Source: Gammaproteobacteria bacterium
Lineage (GTDB): Bacteria > Pseudomonadota > Gammaproteobacteria > Pseudomonadales > Azotimanducaceae
Assembly (NCBI GenBank): GCA_003230835.1
Contig: QIGT01000176.1
Coordinates: 1-41,927 of the forward strand
Direction of reading: 5' to 3'
DNA length: 41,927 bases
Shown here in pieces: positions 19,196 through 27,869 of this stretch (position 1 is its first letter; each line of letters opens with the position of its first letter). A program made the position numbers and the translations under genes. The notes under the pieces were generated by a model. That model saw nothing but the letters and a program-made list of their open reading frames with translations, was not told the origin of the DNA and searched no databases.

Positions 19196-19873
19196 TTGGA
19201 AAATAGGAGCTCTATAGAAAGCGATAGGCTGCAGATGGCGTCTCTTGTTAAGAGAGTGCCTGATACTGAGTCGGTTATACACTTCAGAGCATCTTCGGAA
19301 ATTATCCGCTTGGCGTTGAAGTTTGATATCGATAAACTGCGCGACGCTTTTGACCAGGTAGCAAAAGGGTCAACTGCAGGTGGATTCACCTCCTTGAGCG
19401 ATGGCTTCCAATCTTTGTCGCTGACTCGCAGACCCGGCTCGGTCGGAGAAACGCGGCGTGATTTGATAGGCCGCTACTATTTGCGCGTTGATGAAAGTAT
19501 GCGAGAGGAGTCTCGCGAAGAGTTGGTACAGGAAATAGAATACAGTGAATTTGACAGCACTTATCAAGGCTCTTACTTTGAATTCGTGCATCAAGAGCTA
19601 AGCAAGCGTTATCCCATTGGGCGCATGCGCGTGATGATGAAAGATCAGTACAACTGTAATTCCTGGCACCGCGATCCTGAACCACGTTTGCACATCCCAA
19701 TTTATACTAACCCAGGCGCGCTCTTTGTGATTAATCACCATTGCACACACCTGCCCGCCGATGGCTCAGTTTACTTTACTGACACCCGGGGTTATCACAC
19801 CGGGTTAAACGGCGGCGAGACAAACCGCGTTCATATTGTTGTCGCGTTGGCATATCCTCCGATCGAAAAATAG
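19196..19873 (+). CDS. Aspartyl/asparaginyl beta-hydroxylase-type Fe(II)/2-oxoglutarate oxygenase
   Basis: NSWHRDPEPRLHIPIYTNPGALFVIN...LPADGSVYFTDTRGYHTGLNGGETNRVHIVV: HxD...H plus R/H terminal motif of the Asp/Asn hydroxylase family. GGAGG SD seven nt before TTG at 19196 (open frame from 19145; ATG alternative at 19235). Confidence 0.72.
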   Translation: MENRSSIESDRLQMASLVKRVPDTESVIHFRASSEIIRLALKFDIDKLRDAFDQVAKGSTAGGFTSLSDGFQSLSLTRRPGSVGETRRDLIGRYYLRVDESMREESREELVQEIEYSEFDSTYQGSYFEFVHQELSKRYPIGRMRVMMKDQYNCNSWHRDPEPRLHIPIYTNPGALFVINHHCTHLPADGSVYFTDTRGYHTGLNGGETNRVHIVVALAYPPIEK

Positions 19874-19887
19874 CGGGGTTTAGTGAG

Positions 19888-20961
19888 ATGAGTCAGTACG
19901 CTGGCATGAAGCAGGCTAACAATTCTGCCCAAGACCGTTCCCGCATGGTCGATTTTCGCAGCGATACTGCCACCTTGCCCAGCGATGCCATGAAGCAAGC
20001 AGCGATATCGTCTCCTTTGGGTGATGATGTTTTTGCAGAAGACCCAACTGTTAACGCTCTCGAGGAAAAGACAGCGATGTTGCTGGGTAAGCCGGCAGCG
20101 CTATTTTTTCCTACCGGCACGCAAAGCAACCTGGCGGGCATACTCAGCCATTGCCAACGCGGCGAGGAAGTTTTGCTTGGTGATCAATATCATATATTTC
20201 GGGACGAAGCGCGGGGCGCATCGGTACTCGGCGGGGTGGCTATGGAAGCGATTCCGACGGACATCAGCGGTTGTATGGATATAGACTGTTTGACCGCCGC
20301 GATAAAGCCTGACGATCCCCATTGTGCGGTTACCCGGTTGGTCAGCCTGGAGAACACCGTTTCCGGCTGTGTGCAGGATCAACAGGTGTTGGACGCCATC
20401 GCCGAAGTCGCTCATCAGGCAAACTTGGTAGTACACCTTGATGGGGCCCGACTTTTTAATGCAGCCGTTGCCCAGCATTGCCCCGTGTCTAACCTGGTCA
20501 GCAATGCTGATTCGGTTTCAATTTGTCTGTCCAAAGGCTTAGGTGCCCCGGCGGGATCGCTGTTGGCCGGCCCCGCGGATTTTATTGGCACAGCTAGGCG
20601 TAATCGCAAAATGTTAGGTGGTGGTATGCGCCAGGCCGGGTTGCTGGCGGCTTGTGGTCTGTACGCGTTGGAGAATAATATTGATCGCCTCGCCGACGAC
20701 CACGCTATTGCTAAGCAAATGGCTGTCGAGCTGGCGGCCATCGATCAGTTGGAAGTTGACCTCCAACGCGTACAGACCAATATGTTGTTCATCCGGCCCA
20801 GGTCCGACAATCATGACCAGTTACGTGAGTTCTTGTCTAACAATGGGGTCTTGATTGGTGGCCAGTCTTCCTTCATCCGGTTGGTTGTGCACATGGACAT
20901 TTCTGCCTCGGATGCCGCCAATACAGTGGAATTGTTCCAACGTTTTTTTCAGAAAAACTGA
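19888..20961 (+). CDS. Low-specificity L-threonine aldolase-like PLP enzyme
   Basis: MVDFRSDTATLPSDAMKQAAISSPLGDDVFAEDPTVNALEEKTAMLLGKPAALFFPTGTQSNLAG...HLDGARLFNAAV...SICLSKGLGAPAGSLLAG. Confidence 0.92.
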   Translation: MSQYAGMKQANNSAQDRSRMVDFRSDTATLPSDAMKQAAISSPLGDDVFAEDPTVNALEEKTAMLLGKPAALFFPTGTQSNLAGILSHCQRGEEVLLGDQYHIFRDEARGASVLGGVAMEAIPTDISGCMDIDCLTAAIKPDDPHCAVTRLVSLENTVSGCVQDQQVLDAIAEVAHQANLVVHLDGARLFNAAVAQHCPVSNLVSNADSVSICLSKGLGAPAGSLLAGPADFIGTARRNRKMLGGGMRQAGLLAACGLYALENNIDRLADDHAIAKQMAVELAAIDQLEVDLQRVQTNMLFIRPRSDNHDQLREFLSNNGVLIGGQSSFIRLVVHMDISASDAANTVELFQRFFQKN

Positions 20962-20989
20962 CTTTGTACGCCCGAGGTGCCGGCGCGCT

Positions 20990-21019
20990 AAATTAATTCA
21001 CCATTTCACAAAATATATT
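20990..21019. promoter_or_regulatory. Shared AT-rich element, copy 2 (upstream of the TonB-dependent receptor gene)
   Basis: AAATTAATTcaccATTTCacaaAATatATT, 106 nt upstream of the ATG at 21096. Confidence 0.4.
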
Positions 21020-21095
21020 TGCTGTCCTTATTTTGGTGCTGAGATTAGGCTGCCCCGGATAAAGAAATGTGATTCTAAATGTCTCGGGGGGTTAA

Positions 21096-23573
21096 ATGAA
21101 TACGAAGAAACTATGGGCTGTGGTCATTACGGTCAGCTTACAGGTAGGAGTTGTCCAGCATGGCTTCGCTCAGGAATCTGATGAGTTTGCAGGTATTATC
21201 GAGGAAGTTATTACTATCGGTACTCGTGTTAAAGGCCGCACTGCCCTAGACACAACTGCACCAGTCGATGTTTTTAGCGCAGAAGAGCTATCTCGGACAC
21301 CATCGTCCGATTTGAATGACGCTTTGAGAACCCTGGTTCCGTCTTTTAGTGTCAATCGGCAACCTGTCAACAACGGTAATACCTTTGTACGACCTGCAAA
21401 ACTTCGTGGCTTGCCCGCGGACAAGACCCTGGTTCTGATCAACGGTAAGCGACGCCACAGATCTGCGTTAGTCGACCTCAGCAGTGAGGGCGTACGGGGT
21501 TCACAGGCGCCGGATCTGGCAACGATTCCGGCTGCCGCGATTAAATCGGTAGAAGTGCTGCGCGATGGAGCGGGTGCCCAATACGGTTCTGATGCCATTG
21601 CTGGAGTTCTGAACTTTCAACTGAAGGACGCCAATGAAGGCGGCTCTTTGAAGATAAAAAGCGGCAGCACCTTTGAGGGTGATGGCGATAACATCACGGT
21701 ATCGGGCAACGTAGGCCTGCCGCTGGGCGAAAATGGATTTATCAACTTGACCGGCGAATTCACCGACTCAGACTCGACCAGTCGAGGCGAGCAAACCCCA
21801 CAAGCCATCGCTTTTGCGGCAGACCCGCTGAACGCGGCATTTGCTGCTGCCGTTGACTTGAGCCGCCCCCTGCAGGAATACGGCGCGCCAAATAGCGATG
21901 CTACACGCATTTTTGTTAATGCGGGTTATGACTTTAGTGATGCCATGACCTGGTACGGATTCGCCAACTATTCTCAAGGTGAGGGCGATGGCGACTTCTA
22001 TTATCGCAGCCCGGGCGGCGCTGGTGGTGTCGGAAACAGTCTTTTCACGGGTGGCATGGGCGAAGGCATGGGCGATACGGCCAATTTTAGTAACGTATTT
22101 CCAGCAGGCTTTACACCACGTTTTTCTGGTGATATTACAGACATTGGGTTAACCACGGGTCTCAGAGGCCAAGCAGATCTGCTCGGTTGGGATGTTTCGC
22201 TGCAGTACGGCAGCAACGAACTTGAATACGGCATACGCAATACAGTCAATCCGTCCCTTGGTGAAAGTTCGCCCACTAGTTTTAATGTTGGTTCAATAGA
22301 GCAAACCGAGTGGTCAATAAATGCAGACTTCACCTATGTAGTACCAGTTGCAAGCTTCTCTTCGGGTGAACTCAACATCGCCTTTGGCGCTGAAATTCGT
22401 GATGAAGAATATGAAATTGGAGCGGGTGAGTTAGCCTCATTTCAAGTGGGTCCTTTTAGTGGCCCCGTTGGTTCGAACGGCTTCCCTGGTTTTTCACCAG
22501 AGCAAGCTATTTCCACTTCTAGAAGTTCTTACGGTGTATACCTTGATGTAGAAGCCGACGTTACAGAACGGCTGTTACTGAATGTCGCCTTCCGTTTTGA
22601 GGACTTTGACGACTTTGGTACCAATTTTAATGGCAAATTAGCCGGCCGTTACAAGCTCACCGACAACTTGAATTTTAGGGCTTCAGTGGGCACCGGTTTC
22701 CACGCGCCCAGCACGGGACAACTTGGCACACTTAACATTGCCACTACCGTTGAAAGCGGCGTTGCTGCTTCTTCCGGTACATTTCCTTCCTCCACAGCCG
22801 TGGCCCAACAATTTGGCGCACGTGATCTGGAACCCGAAGAATCGTTGAACTACGCCGCCGGTTTCGCGTGGAGCCCAACAGACGAATTAACCCTGACCCT
22901 CGATTATTATCGTATAGAATTGGAAGACCGTATTGGCCTCTCTTCGTCGTTTACTGTGACAGCCGCAGATCGCGTGATACTGGCAGGTTTAGGCGTACCT
23001 AATGCAGCTACCCTTGGCAGCGTGAGATATTTTGCCAATGATTTTGATACCACAACCCAAGGGATAGACGCAGTTGTTACTTACAATGCGGACAACAGCC
23101 TAGGTAGCCTGCAGTTGCAGGCCGGCTTTAATTGGGGTGATACCGACATCACTGAGTTAAATACCAGGGTGAACGCCAATGGTGACCCTATCATCACGTT
23201 AAATGATGAGCAGGTGCACGACATCGAAAATATATTGCCAACAACACGCTTGATCATTGGTGCGCAACAGTACTTTGGCGACCGATTGTCTGTATTTGTG
23301 CGTGCCAGTCGCTGGGGTGAGTGGGCAAACGCTTGCTGTGGTAACGGACCGACTATTCAAGAGTACGATGCTCAATGGTTGGTTGATCTGGATGTTCGGT
23401 TTCAATTCACCGATAATTTGCATATAAGTGCAGGCGGCAACAATATCTTTGATGAGTTCCCGGACAGAGATACCGTTGAATTTGGCGGGTTTACTGGCCA
23501 GGTGTTTGATTTGGAAGCACCCTACGGATTTAATGGCGGTTCTTACTACTTGGAATTAGGCTACGAATTTTAG
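21096..23573 (+). CDS. TonB-dependent receptor
   Basis: Signal peptide; TonB-box-like EEVITIGTRV; plug domain LRGLPADKTLVLINGKRRHRSALVD...VEVLRDGAGAQYGSDAIAGVLNF; C-terminal aromatic YYLELGYEF. Confidence 0.96.
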   Translation: MNTKKLWAVVITVSLQVGVVQHGFAQESDEFAGIIEEVITIGTRVKGRTALDTTAPVDVFSAEELSRTPSSDLNDALRTLVPSFSVNRQPVNNGNTFVRPAKLRGLPADKTLVLINGKRRHRSALVDLSSEGVRGSQAPDLATIPAAAIKSVEVLRDGAGAQYGSDAIAGVLNFQLKDANEGGSLKIKSGSTFEGDGDNITVSGNVGLPLGENGFINLTGEFTDSDSTSRGEQTPQAIAFAADPLNAAFAAAVDLSRPLQEYGAPNSDATRIFVNAGYDFSDAMTWYGFANYSQGEGDGDFYYRSPGGAGGVGNSLFTGGMGEGMGDTANFSNVFPAGFTPRFSGDITDIGLTTGLRGQADLLGWDVSLQYGSNELEYGIRNTVNPSLGESSPTSFNVGSIEQTEWSINADFTYVVPVASFSSGELNIAFGAEIRDEEYEIGAGELASFQVGPFSGPVGSNGFPGFSPEQAISTSRSSYGVYLDVEADVTERLLLNVAFRFEDFDDFGTNFNGKLAGRYKLTDNLNFRASVGTGFHAPSTGQLGTLNIATTVESGVAASSGTFPSSTAVAQQFGARDLEPEESLNYAAGFAWSPTDELTLTLDYYRIELEDRIGLSSSFTVTAADRVILAGLGVPNAATLGSVRYFANDFDTTTQGIDAVVTYNADNSLGSLQLQAGFNWGDTDITELNTRVNANGDPIITLNDEQVHDIENILPTTRLIIGAQQYFGDRLSVFVRASRWGEWANACCGNGPTIQEYDAQWLVDLDVRFQFTDNLHISAGGNNIFDEFPDRDTVEFGGFTGQVFDLEAPYGFNGGSYYLELGYEF

Positions 23574-23600
23574 TTTGAATACCAACAACCGACTCTTGAG

Positions 23601-23633
23601 AAAATACCCGCACTTTGTCGCGGGTATTTTTTT
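23601..23633 (+). terminator. Rho-independent terminator after the TonB-dependent receptor
   Basis: AAAATACCCGC-ACTTTGTC-GCGGGTATTTT followed by TTT: perfect 11-bp stem with T-tract. Confidence 0.9.
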
Positions 23634-23672
23634 GCCACTACACTAGCGCGGTGGGTTAGAGGATAAGGAACC

Positions 23673-25151
23673 ATGAACGGCCCAGACCCTGAAAAGATAA
23701 AAGCTCAACCTGGCGTTATCGTGTCGTCTATTCCGGTTGTCTGCCTTATCGGACTGATGCTGATCAACTTCAGACTTGGTGACAATGCAATACCTGGGGC
23801 TGTGGTTATGTTTTTATGCGCAGTGCTTGCTGCGTTGATTGGCAAGTTTTACTGCAAAGTTTCCTACAAAACTCTCGAAACCGGCGTTCTCGATGCAATT
23901 CATATGTCGATGCCGGCCATTCTCATTATCTTTCTGGTTGGTGCACTCATCAGTATGTGGATTACAGCCGGTGTAGTGCCTATGTTGATTTACTACGGAC
24001 TGGAAATTCTCTCTCCTAATGGCTTTTTGGTGGTCTGCTGCCTGATAAGCGCCGTTGCTGCACTTTGCACCGGCTCCAGTTGGTCCACGGTGGGTACCGT
24101 AGGCCTGGCGTTGATGGGCGTGGGTGTTGCGCTTGGCGTGCCCGAGGAATTCACCGCAGGAGCGATTATTTCGGGTGCCTATTTTGGTGACAAGATGTCA
24201 CCCATGTCAGATTCAACTAATCTGGCGCCAGCAATGGTTGGCATCGATGTATTTACCCATATTCGCCACATGCTTTACACCTCGGTCCCTGCCATTATTA
24301 TCGCGCTGGTGTTCTATTTTGTGCTTGGCCTGTTCTATCAGGGCGAGGTTTTGGACAATCAGAATATCCTTTTGATTCAGGCTTTGATTGTTGATAATTT
24401 TAATGTGTCTCCTTGGTTGCTAGTCATTCCTGCAGCTGTGATTTTTTCCGTGATGAAAGGCATGCCGCCTATGCCAGCTTTGACGTTGGGGATTTTTCTG
24501 GCAATCGGCGCAATTCCAATTTTTCAAATGGAATTGTTAGTTGAACAACTCGGCGACAATGTAAGTTTTGCCGGAGCGTACTCTTATGTTTTCAACAATA
24601 TCGCGGCTGGATTCAGCATCGATACCGGCAATGTGCTGATTGATAAACTATTCAACCGGGGTGGCATGCTTAGCATGTTAGAACTGAATTTCTTGGTGAT
24701 TGCAGCCATGGCGTTTGGTGGTTTCCTAGAGTCCAGCGGTATGCTCGCTTCGATGACACAAGGCCTTTTGAAAGGCGTCCGCAGTGTTGGTGGTTTGATT
24801 GCCACCACCTTGAGCACCTGCATTTTCGTGAACTTTACAGCCGCTAACCAAACGATGTCGATCATTATACCGGCACGCATGTTTGCTGCCGCCTATAAAG
24901 AACACAACCTGCATCCGAAGAACCTGTCTCGTGCCTGCGAGGATGCAGGAACCGTGTTTGCCCCATTGGTTCCCTGGAACACCAATGGTGTTTATTGTGC
25001 AGGCGTTTTAGGGGTTGCGACATTGTCATACTTACCTTTTGCTGCCTTTTGCCTGGTGTCACCTCTTATCTCCCTAGCCCTCGGGCTAACGGGTAAAACC
25101 ATCCATACGCTTGACGAGAGCCCATCGCAGCAAGAGGCAGAGGCTGCCTAA
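23673..25151 (+). CDS. Na+/H+ antiporter NhaC family transporter
   Basis: VLDAIHMSMPAILIIFLVGALISMWITAGVVPMLIYYGLEILSP...GSSWSTVGTVGLALMGVG...ISGAYFGDKMSPMSDSTNLAPAMVG. Confidence 0.93.
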   Translation: MNGPDPEKIKAQPGVIVSSIPVVCLIGLMLINFRLGDNAIPGAVVMFLCAVLAALIGKFYCKVSYKTLETGVLDAIHMSMPAILIIFLVGALISMWITAGVVPMLIYYGLEILSPNGFLVVCCLISAVAALCTGSSWSTVGTVGLALMGVGVALGVPEEFTAGAIISGAYFGDKMSPMSDSTNLAPAMVGIDVFTHIRHMLYTSVPAIIIALVFYFVLGLFYQGEVLDNQNILLIQALIVDNFNVSPWLLVIPAAVIFSVMKGMPPMPALTLGIFLAIGAIPIFQMELLVEQLGDNVSFAGAYSYVFNNIAAGFSIDTGNVLIDKLFNRGGMLSMLELNFLVIAAMAFGGFLESSGMLASMTQGLLKGVRSVGGLIATTLSTCIFVNFTAANQTMSIIIPARMFAAAYKEHNLHPKNLSRACEDAGTVFAPLVPWNTNGVYCAGVLGVATLSYLPFAAFCLVSPLISLALGLTGKTIHTLDESPSQQEAEAA

Positions 25152-25366
25152 GGGATGCCTGAGGTTTTGTGCTCATGTTCTAAGTTCTGCATCCCCCGGA
25201 AACCCTACACTTCCAGCTATTTCCATACGCTTTGTCAGTATCCGCCAAACTTTTTGGGCGTATTGGTTCCAAAAAGGCAACTTTGGGAATCTCACCCGTC
25301 TCTTCGATTACCATGCCGTGGGGTTGCAATTCTTGGGCAGCCAAAAACAACAGCGTTCACAAGCCC

Positions 25367-26155
25367 CTATGCCTCTTTAGTTAACAGAAAGGCCGACGTT
25401 TGTTGCACAAATTGCAGTTGCTCTCCTTGCCGAGCAACTTTCAATCCGGCGGCATCATTTTCCAACCAGCCCGTCATTCGGGACCGAATCTGGTCGGCTA
25501 TATCGGCTGGGGGACCGCCGTGATCAATCCAGGTTTCGAGGTCTTGGGTCAACGGACCGGTGATTTGCTGCAGGAGGGTTAAGCCAGCATCTAAATAAAG
25601 TGTTTCAAATTCTTGCTGGGATAGAATGTGCACGTGGCTGGGATCACACAGTGTTTCTATAGAATTGTGCACAATGGCAGCGTTCTCATCCGCATTACCC
25701 AGCAGATCTGCGATCAGTAATTGTCCTCGGGGTTTGGTAACGCGGGTCATCTCAACAATGACACGCAGCGGATCTGGAAAATGGTGGAAAGCGGCTCGAC
25801 AGGTGGTGAGGTCAAAGTGTGCATCAGGGTAAGGCAGATGAACCACGTCACCTTCCTCGAAAGTAATATTTCCCAACTGCAGTTCTTGCGCCCGTGAGCG
25901 AGCTAATTCAAGGAAGATGTCGGTGGCATCGAGCCCCGTTGCTTGAGCACATAGATAGCTCAGTTCGTGGGTAAACAAACCGGGCCCACAAGCAATATCG
26001 AGAACCAGATCAGATTTTTTAACACCTGCGAATAACGCCAGCTTTTGCAGTGCAGTTGCGTTGTGTGTACTGGGTTGCGCGATGTACGCATCTGCCTGGC
26101 GATGAAACTGACTGCGGATTTTGTCGATGTTGGGGCTACCGGGTGATTCACTCAT
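25367..26155 (-). CDS. Class I SAM-dependent methyltransferase (UbiE/Methyltransf_11-like)
   Basis: KSDLVLDIACGPGLFTHELSYLCAQATGLDATDIFLELARSRAQELQLGNITFEEGDVVHLPYPDAHFDLTTCRAAFHHFPDP; ATG at 26155. Confidence 0.92.
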   Translation of the reverse strand: MSESPGSPNIDKIRSQFHRQADAYIAQPSTHNATALQKLALFAGVKKSDLVLDIACGPGLFTHELSYLCAQATGLDATDIFLELARSRAQELQLGNITFEEGDVVHLPYPDAHFDLTTCRAAFHHFPDPLRVIVEMTRVTKPRGQLLIADLLGNADENAAIVHNSIETLCDPSHVHILSQQEFETLYLDAGLTLLQQITGPLTQDLETWIDHGGPPADIADQIRSRMTGWLENDAAGLKVARQGEQLQFVQQTSAFLLTKEA

Positions 26156-26165
26156 TTTGACACCT

Positions 26166-26768
26166 TTATTTTGGGATAACTGGTGCTGGTGGCAGCACAA
26201 ATGCCAAAGTAATTCGAGCTACCGCTTGTCTGCAGCGATGGCTTGACCAACCGTGGCTGCGACGAAAATGCACGTATGTCCATCCTGCTGTATTGAATAT
26301 CAATTCGGCGTCTTCGTCAGGATTTGAACTGACCAGGGAGCCGTCGTTTACCCCATCTCGTAAAATACGGGCAAAGGGTTCGGTGTATTCAAAACGGGTT
26401 AAGGCCGTTGCGTCGCCTTCACTTTCGCCAAGATGAAACAGGGCCGAAGGGCCATCAAAGAGACCTACCAGCAGGCTCAGGTGCTGGTCAGCCATATCAA
26501 ACAGTGCTGCCAGCAGGCGCTCTAGGCGCACACGCCCTGAACCTTGATAGGTAAGGGGTGCAAGGCTGGCCTCGCGAAATTGGCCAGCAGCTTTCATTGC
26601 GGCCATTTTCAGTAATTCTCCCTTACTGATGCCGCGTCGGTGCAGGGTCACTCTGCTAATCCCAGCAGCTTGCGCAATTGCGCCAATGGTGACGCCGGTA
26701 AAGCCATGTGTGTCCATCACCTTTTTGGTGGCTGCATGCAGTTTATTATCAAATGTTTCAGCTTTCAT
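26166..26768 (-). CDS. TetR family transcriptional regulator
   Basis: KLHAATKKVMDTHGFTGVTIGAIAQAAGISRVTLHRRGISKGELLKMAAMKA; ATG at 26768. Confidence 0.85.
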   Translation of the reverse strand: MKAETFDNKLHAATKKVMDTHGFTGVTIGAIAQAAGISRVTLHRRGISKGELLKMAAMKAAGQFREASLAPLTYQGSGRVRLERLLAALFDMADQHLSLLVGLFDGPSALFHLGESEGDATALTRFEYTEPFARILRDGVNDGSLVSSNPDEDAELIFNTAGWTYVHFRRSHGWSSHRCRQAVARITLAFVLPPAPVIPK

Positions 26769-26781
26769 GGGTATTGAGGAT

Positions 26782-26800
26782 TTCACAAAAGTTTTGTGAA
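26782..26800. promoter_or_regulatory. Perfect palindromic operator candidate 1 (TetR/hydroxylase intergenic region)
   Basis: TTCACAAAA-G-TTTTGTGAA: 9+1+9 perfect dyad, flanked by an outer inverted repeat GGTATTG (26770-26776)/CAATACC (26803-26809). Confidence 0.7.
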
Positions 26801-26820
26801 TGCAATACCTGAGATCCATA

Positions 26821-26842
26821 AATGCAACATATACGTTGCATT
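26821..26842. promoter_or_regulatory. Palindromic operator candidate 2
   Basis: AATGCAAC-ATATAC-GTTGCATT: 8-bp perfect arms. Confidence 0.65.
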
Positions 26843-26897
26843 ATTGAACAAGAAGTGTATCGTCATTTCGAACCCGTACAACAAGATTGAATGTGTG

Positions 26898-27767
26898 ATG
26901 AAATTCTTAATCCGACTCTTGTATCTCCCACTCTTTACCATTGGTGGTAATGCTATTGCTATTGCGGTGGTAAGTCAGGGGCACTCAAAACTTTGGCTTG
27001 TGGTGCTATTGATCACTTTCATCGCCATCGCGTTTCTTCTGGAAAGAGCGGCACCTTTTGACAAAACATTTAATCAATCACGGGGGGACAGCGGTCGAGA
27101 TTTTCTCCATGCACTGGTGAATGAATCCCTGGGGATTTTGAGCGTGTTAAGTTTTCCTTTATTAGTGCTCTTTAATCCGCTCCCTTCTGTATGGCCGGAT
27201 ACCCTACCCTTGTGGGGCCAACTTCTACTGGCGGTGTTCATCGTAGATATCGGCATCACCCTCGCCCACTTTGTCAGCCACCGGATTAATGTTCTTTGGC
27301 AGTTACACGCGGTACATCACAGCGTGCAACGGATGTACGGATTTAATGGCTTGATGAAACATCCGCTGCATCAGCTCATCGAAACCGTCGCAGGAACCAC
27401 GCCACTGTTACTCATGGGGATACCGCAAGATGTACTTATGTTGCTCTTAGTCGCCGTTGGCCTGCAACTTCTCCTGCAACATTCCAATGTCGCCTATTTC
27501 ACTGGTCCTTTTAAACACCTCTTAGCGGTCAATGTGGTGCATCGTTTTCACCACATCAACAATGCAAAAGAAGGAGATGTTAACTTTGGTTTATTTACTC
27601 AGTTCACTGATTACTTTTTAGGTACCAGGTACTACGACTCGGTTAAGAAAATCACTATTGCCAATCTAGGCATTGAGGATGAACCCAACTACCCGAGTGC
27701 TTACTTGCAACAATTAATGACACCTTTTCGAGGGTACGACGATCCGGCTAACGAGCAGAAAATTTAG
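26898..27767 (+). CDS. Sterol desaturase/fatty acid hydroxylase superfamily protein
   Basis: Membrane protein with His boxes HFVSHR, LHAVHHS, HRFHHIN; ATG at 26898. Confidence 0.9.
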   Translation: MKFLIRLLYLPLFTIGGNAIAIAVVSQGHSKLWLVVLLITFIAIAFLLERAAPFDKTFNQSRGDSGRDFLHALVNESLGILSVLSFPLLVLFNPLPSVWPDTLPLWGQLLLAVFIVDIGITLAHFVSHRINVLWQLHAVHHSVQRMYGFNGLMKHPLHQLIETVAGTTPLLLMGIPQDVLMLLLVAVGLQLLLQHSNVAYFTGPFKHLLAVNVVHRFHHINNAKEGDVNFGLFTQFTDYFLGTRYYDSVKKITIANLGIEDEPNYPSAYLQQLMTPFRGYDDPANEQKI

Positions 27768-27869
27768 ACCTTTTGGAGCTCGAATCGGGCACTAACTTGC
27801 AATGTGCATCGATCCTGACTTCAGTAATCCTTCCCCCACTGTATGCTGTAGAGCGCAACGCAGATAGGA

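Noticed and set aside
20942-20958. T-rich palindrome GTTTTT-TTCAG-AAAAAC at the aldolase 3' end
   Set aside because: No GC in the stem and no following T-tract; it lies within the coding end, so not a convincing terminator.
21053-21090. CCCCG/CGGGG pairing that could occlude the SD of the TonB receptor gene
   Set aside because: Only a 5-bp stem with a 27-nt loop; too weak to claim as an RNA switch.
25155-25523. Plus-strand 122-aa ORF after nhaC
   Set aside because: Overlaps the methyltransferase C-terminus antisense; composition not coding-like.
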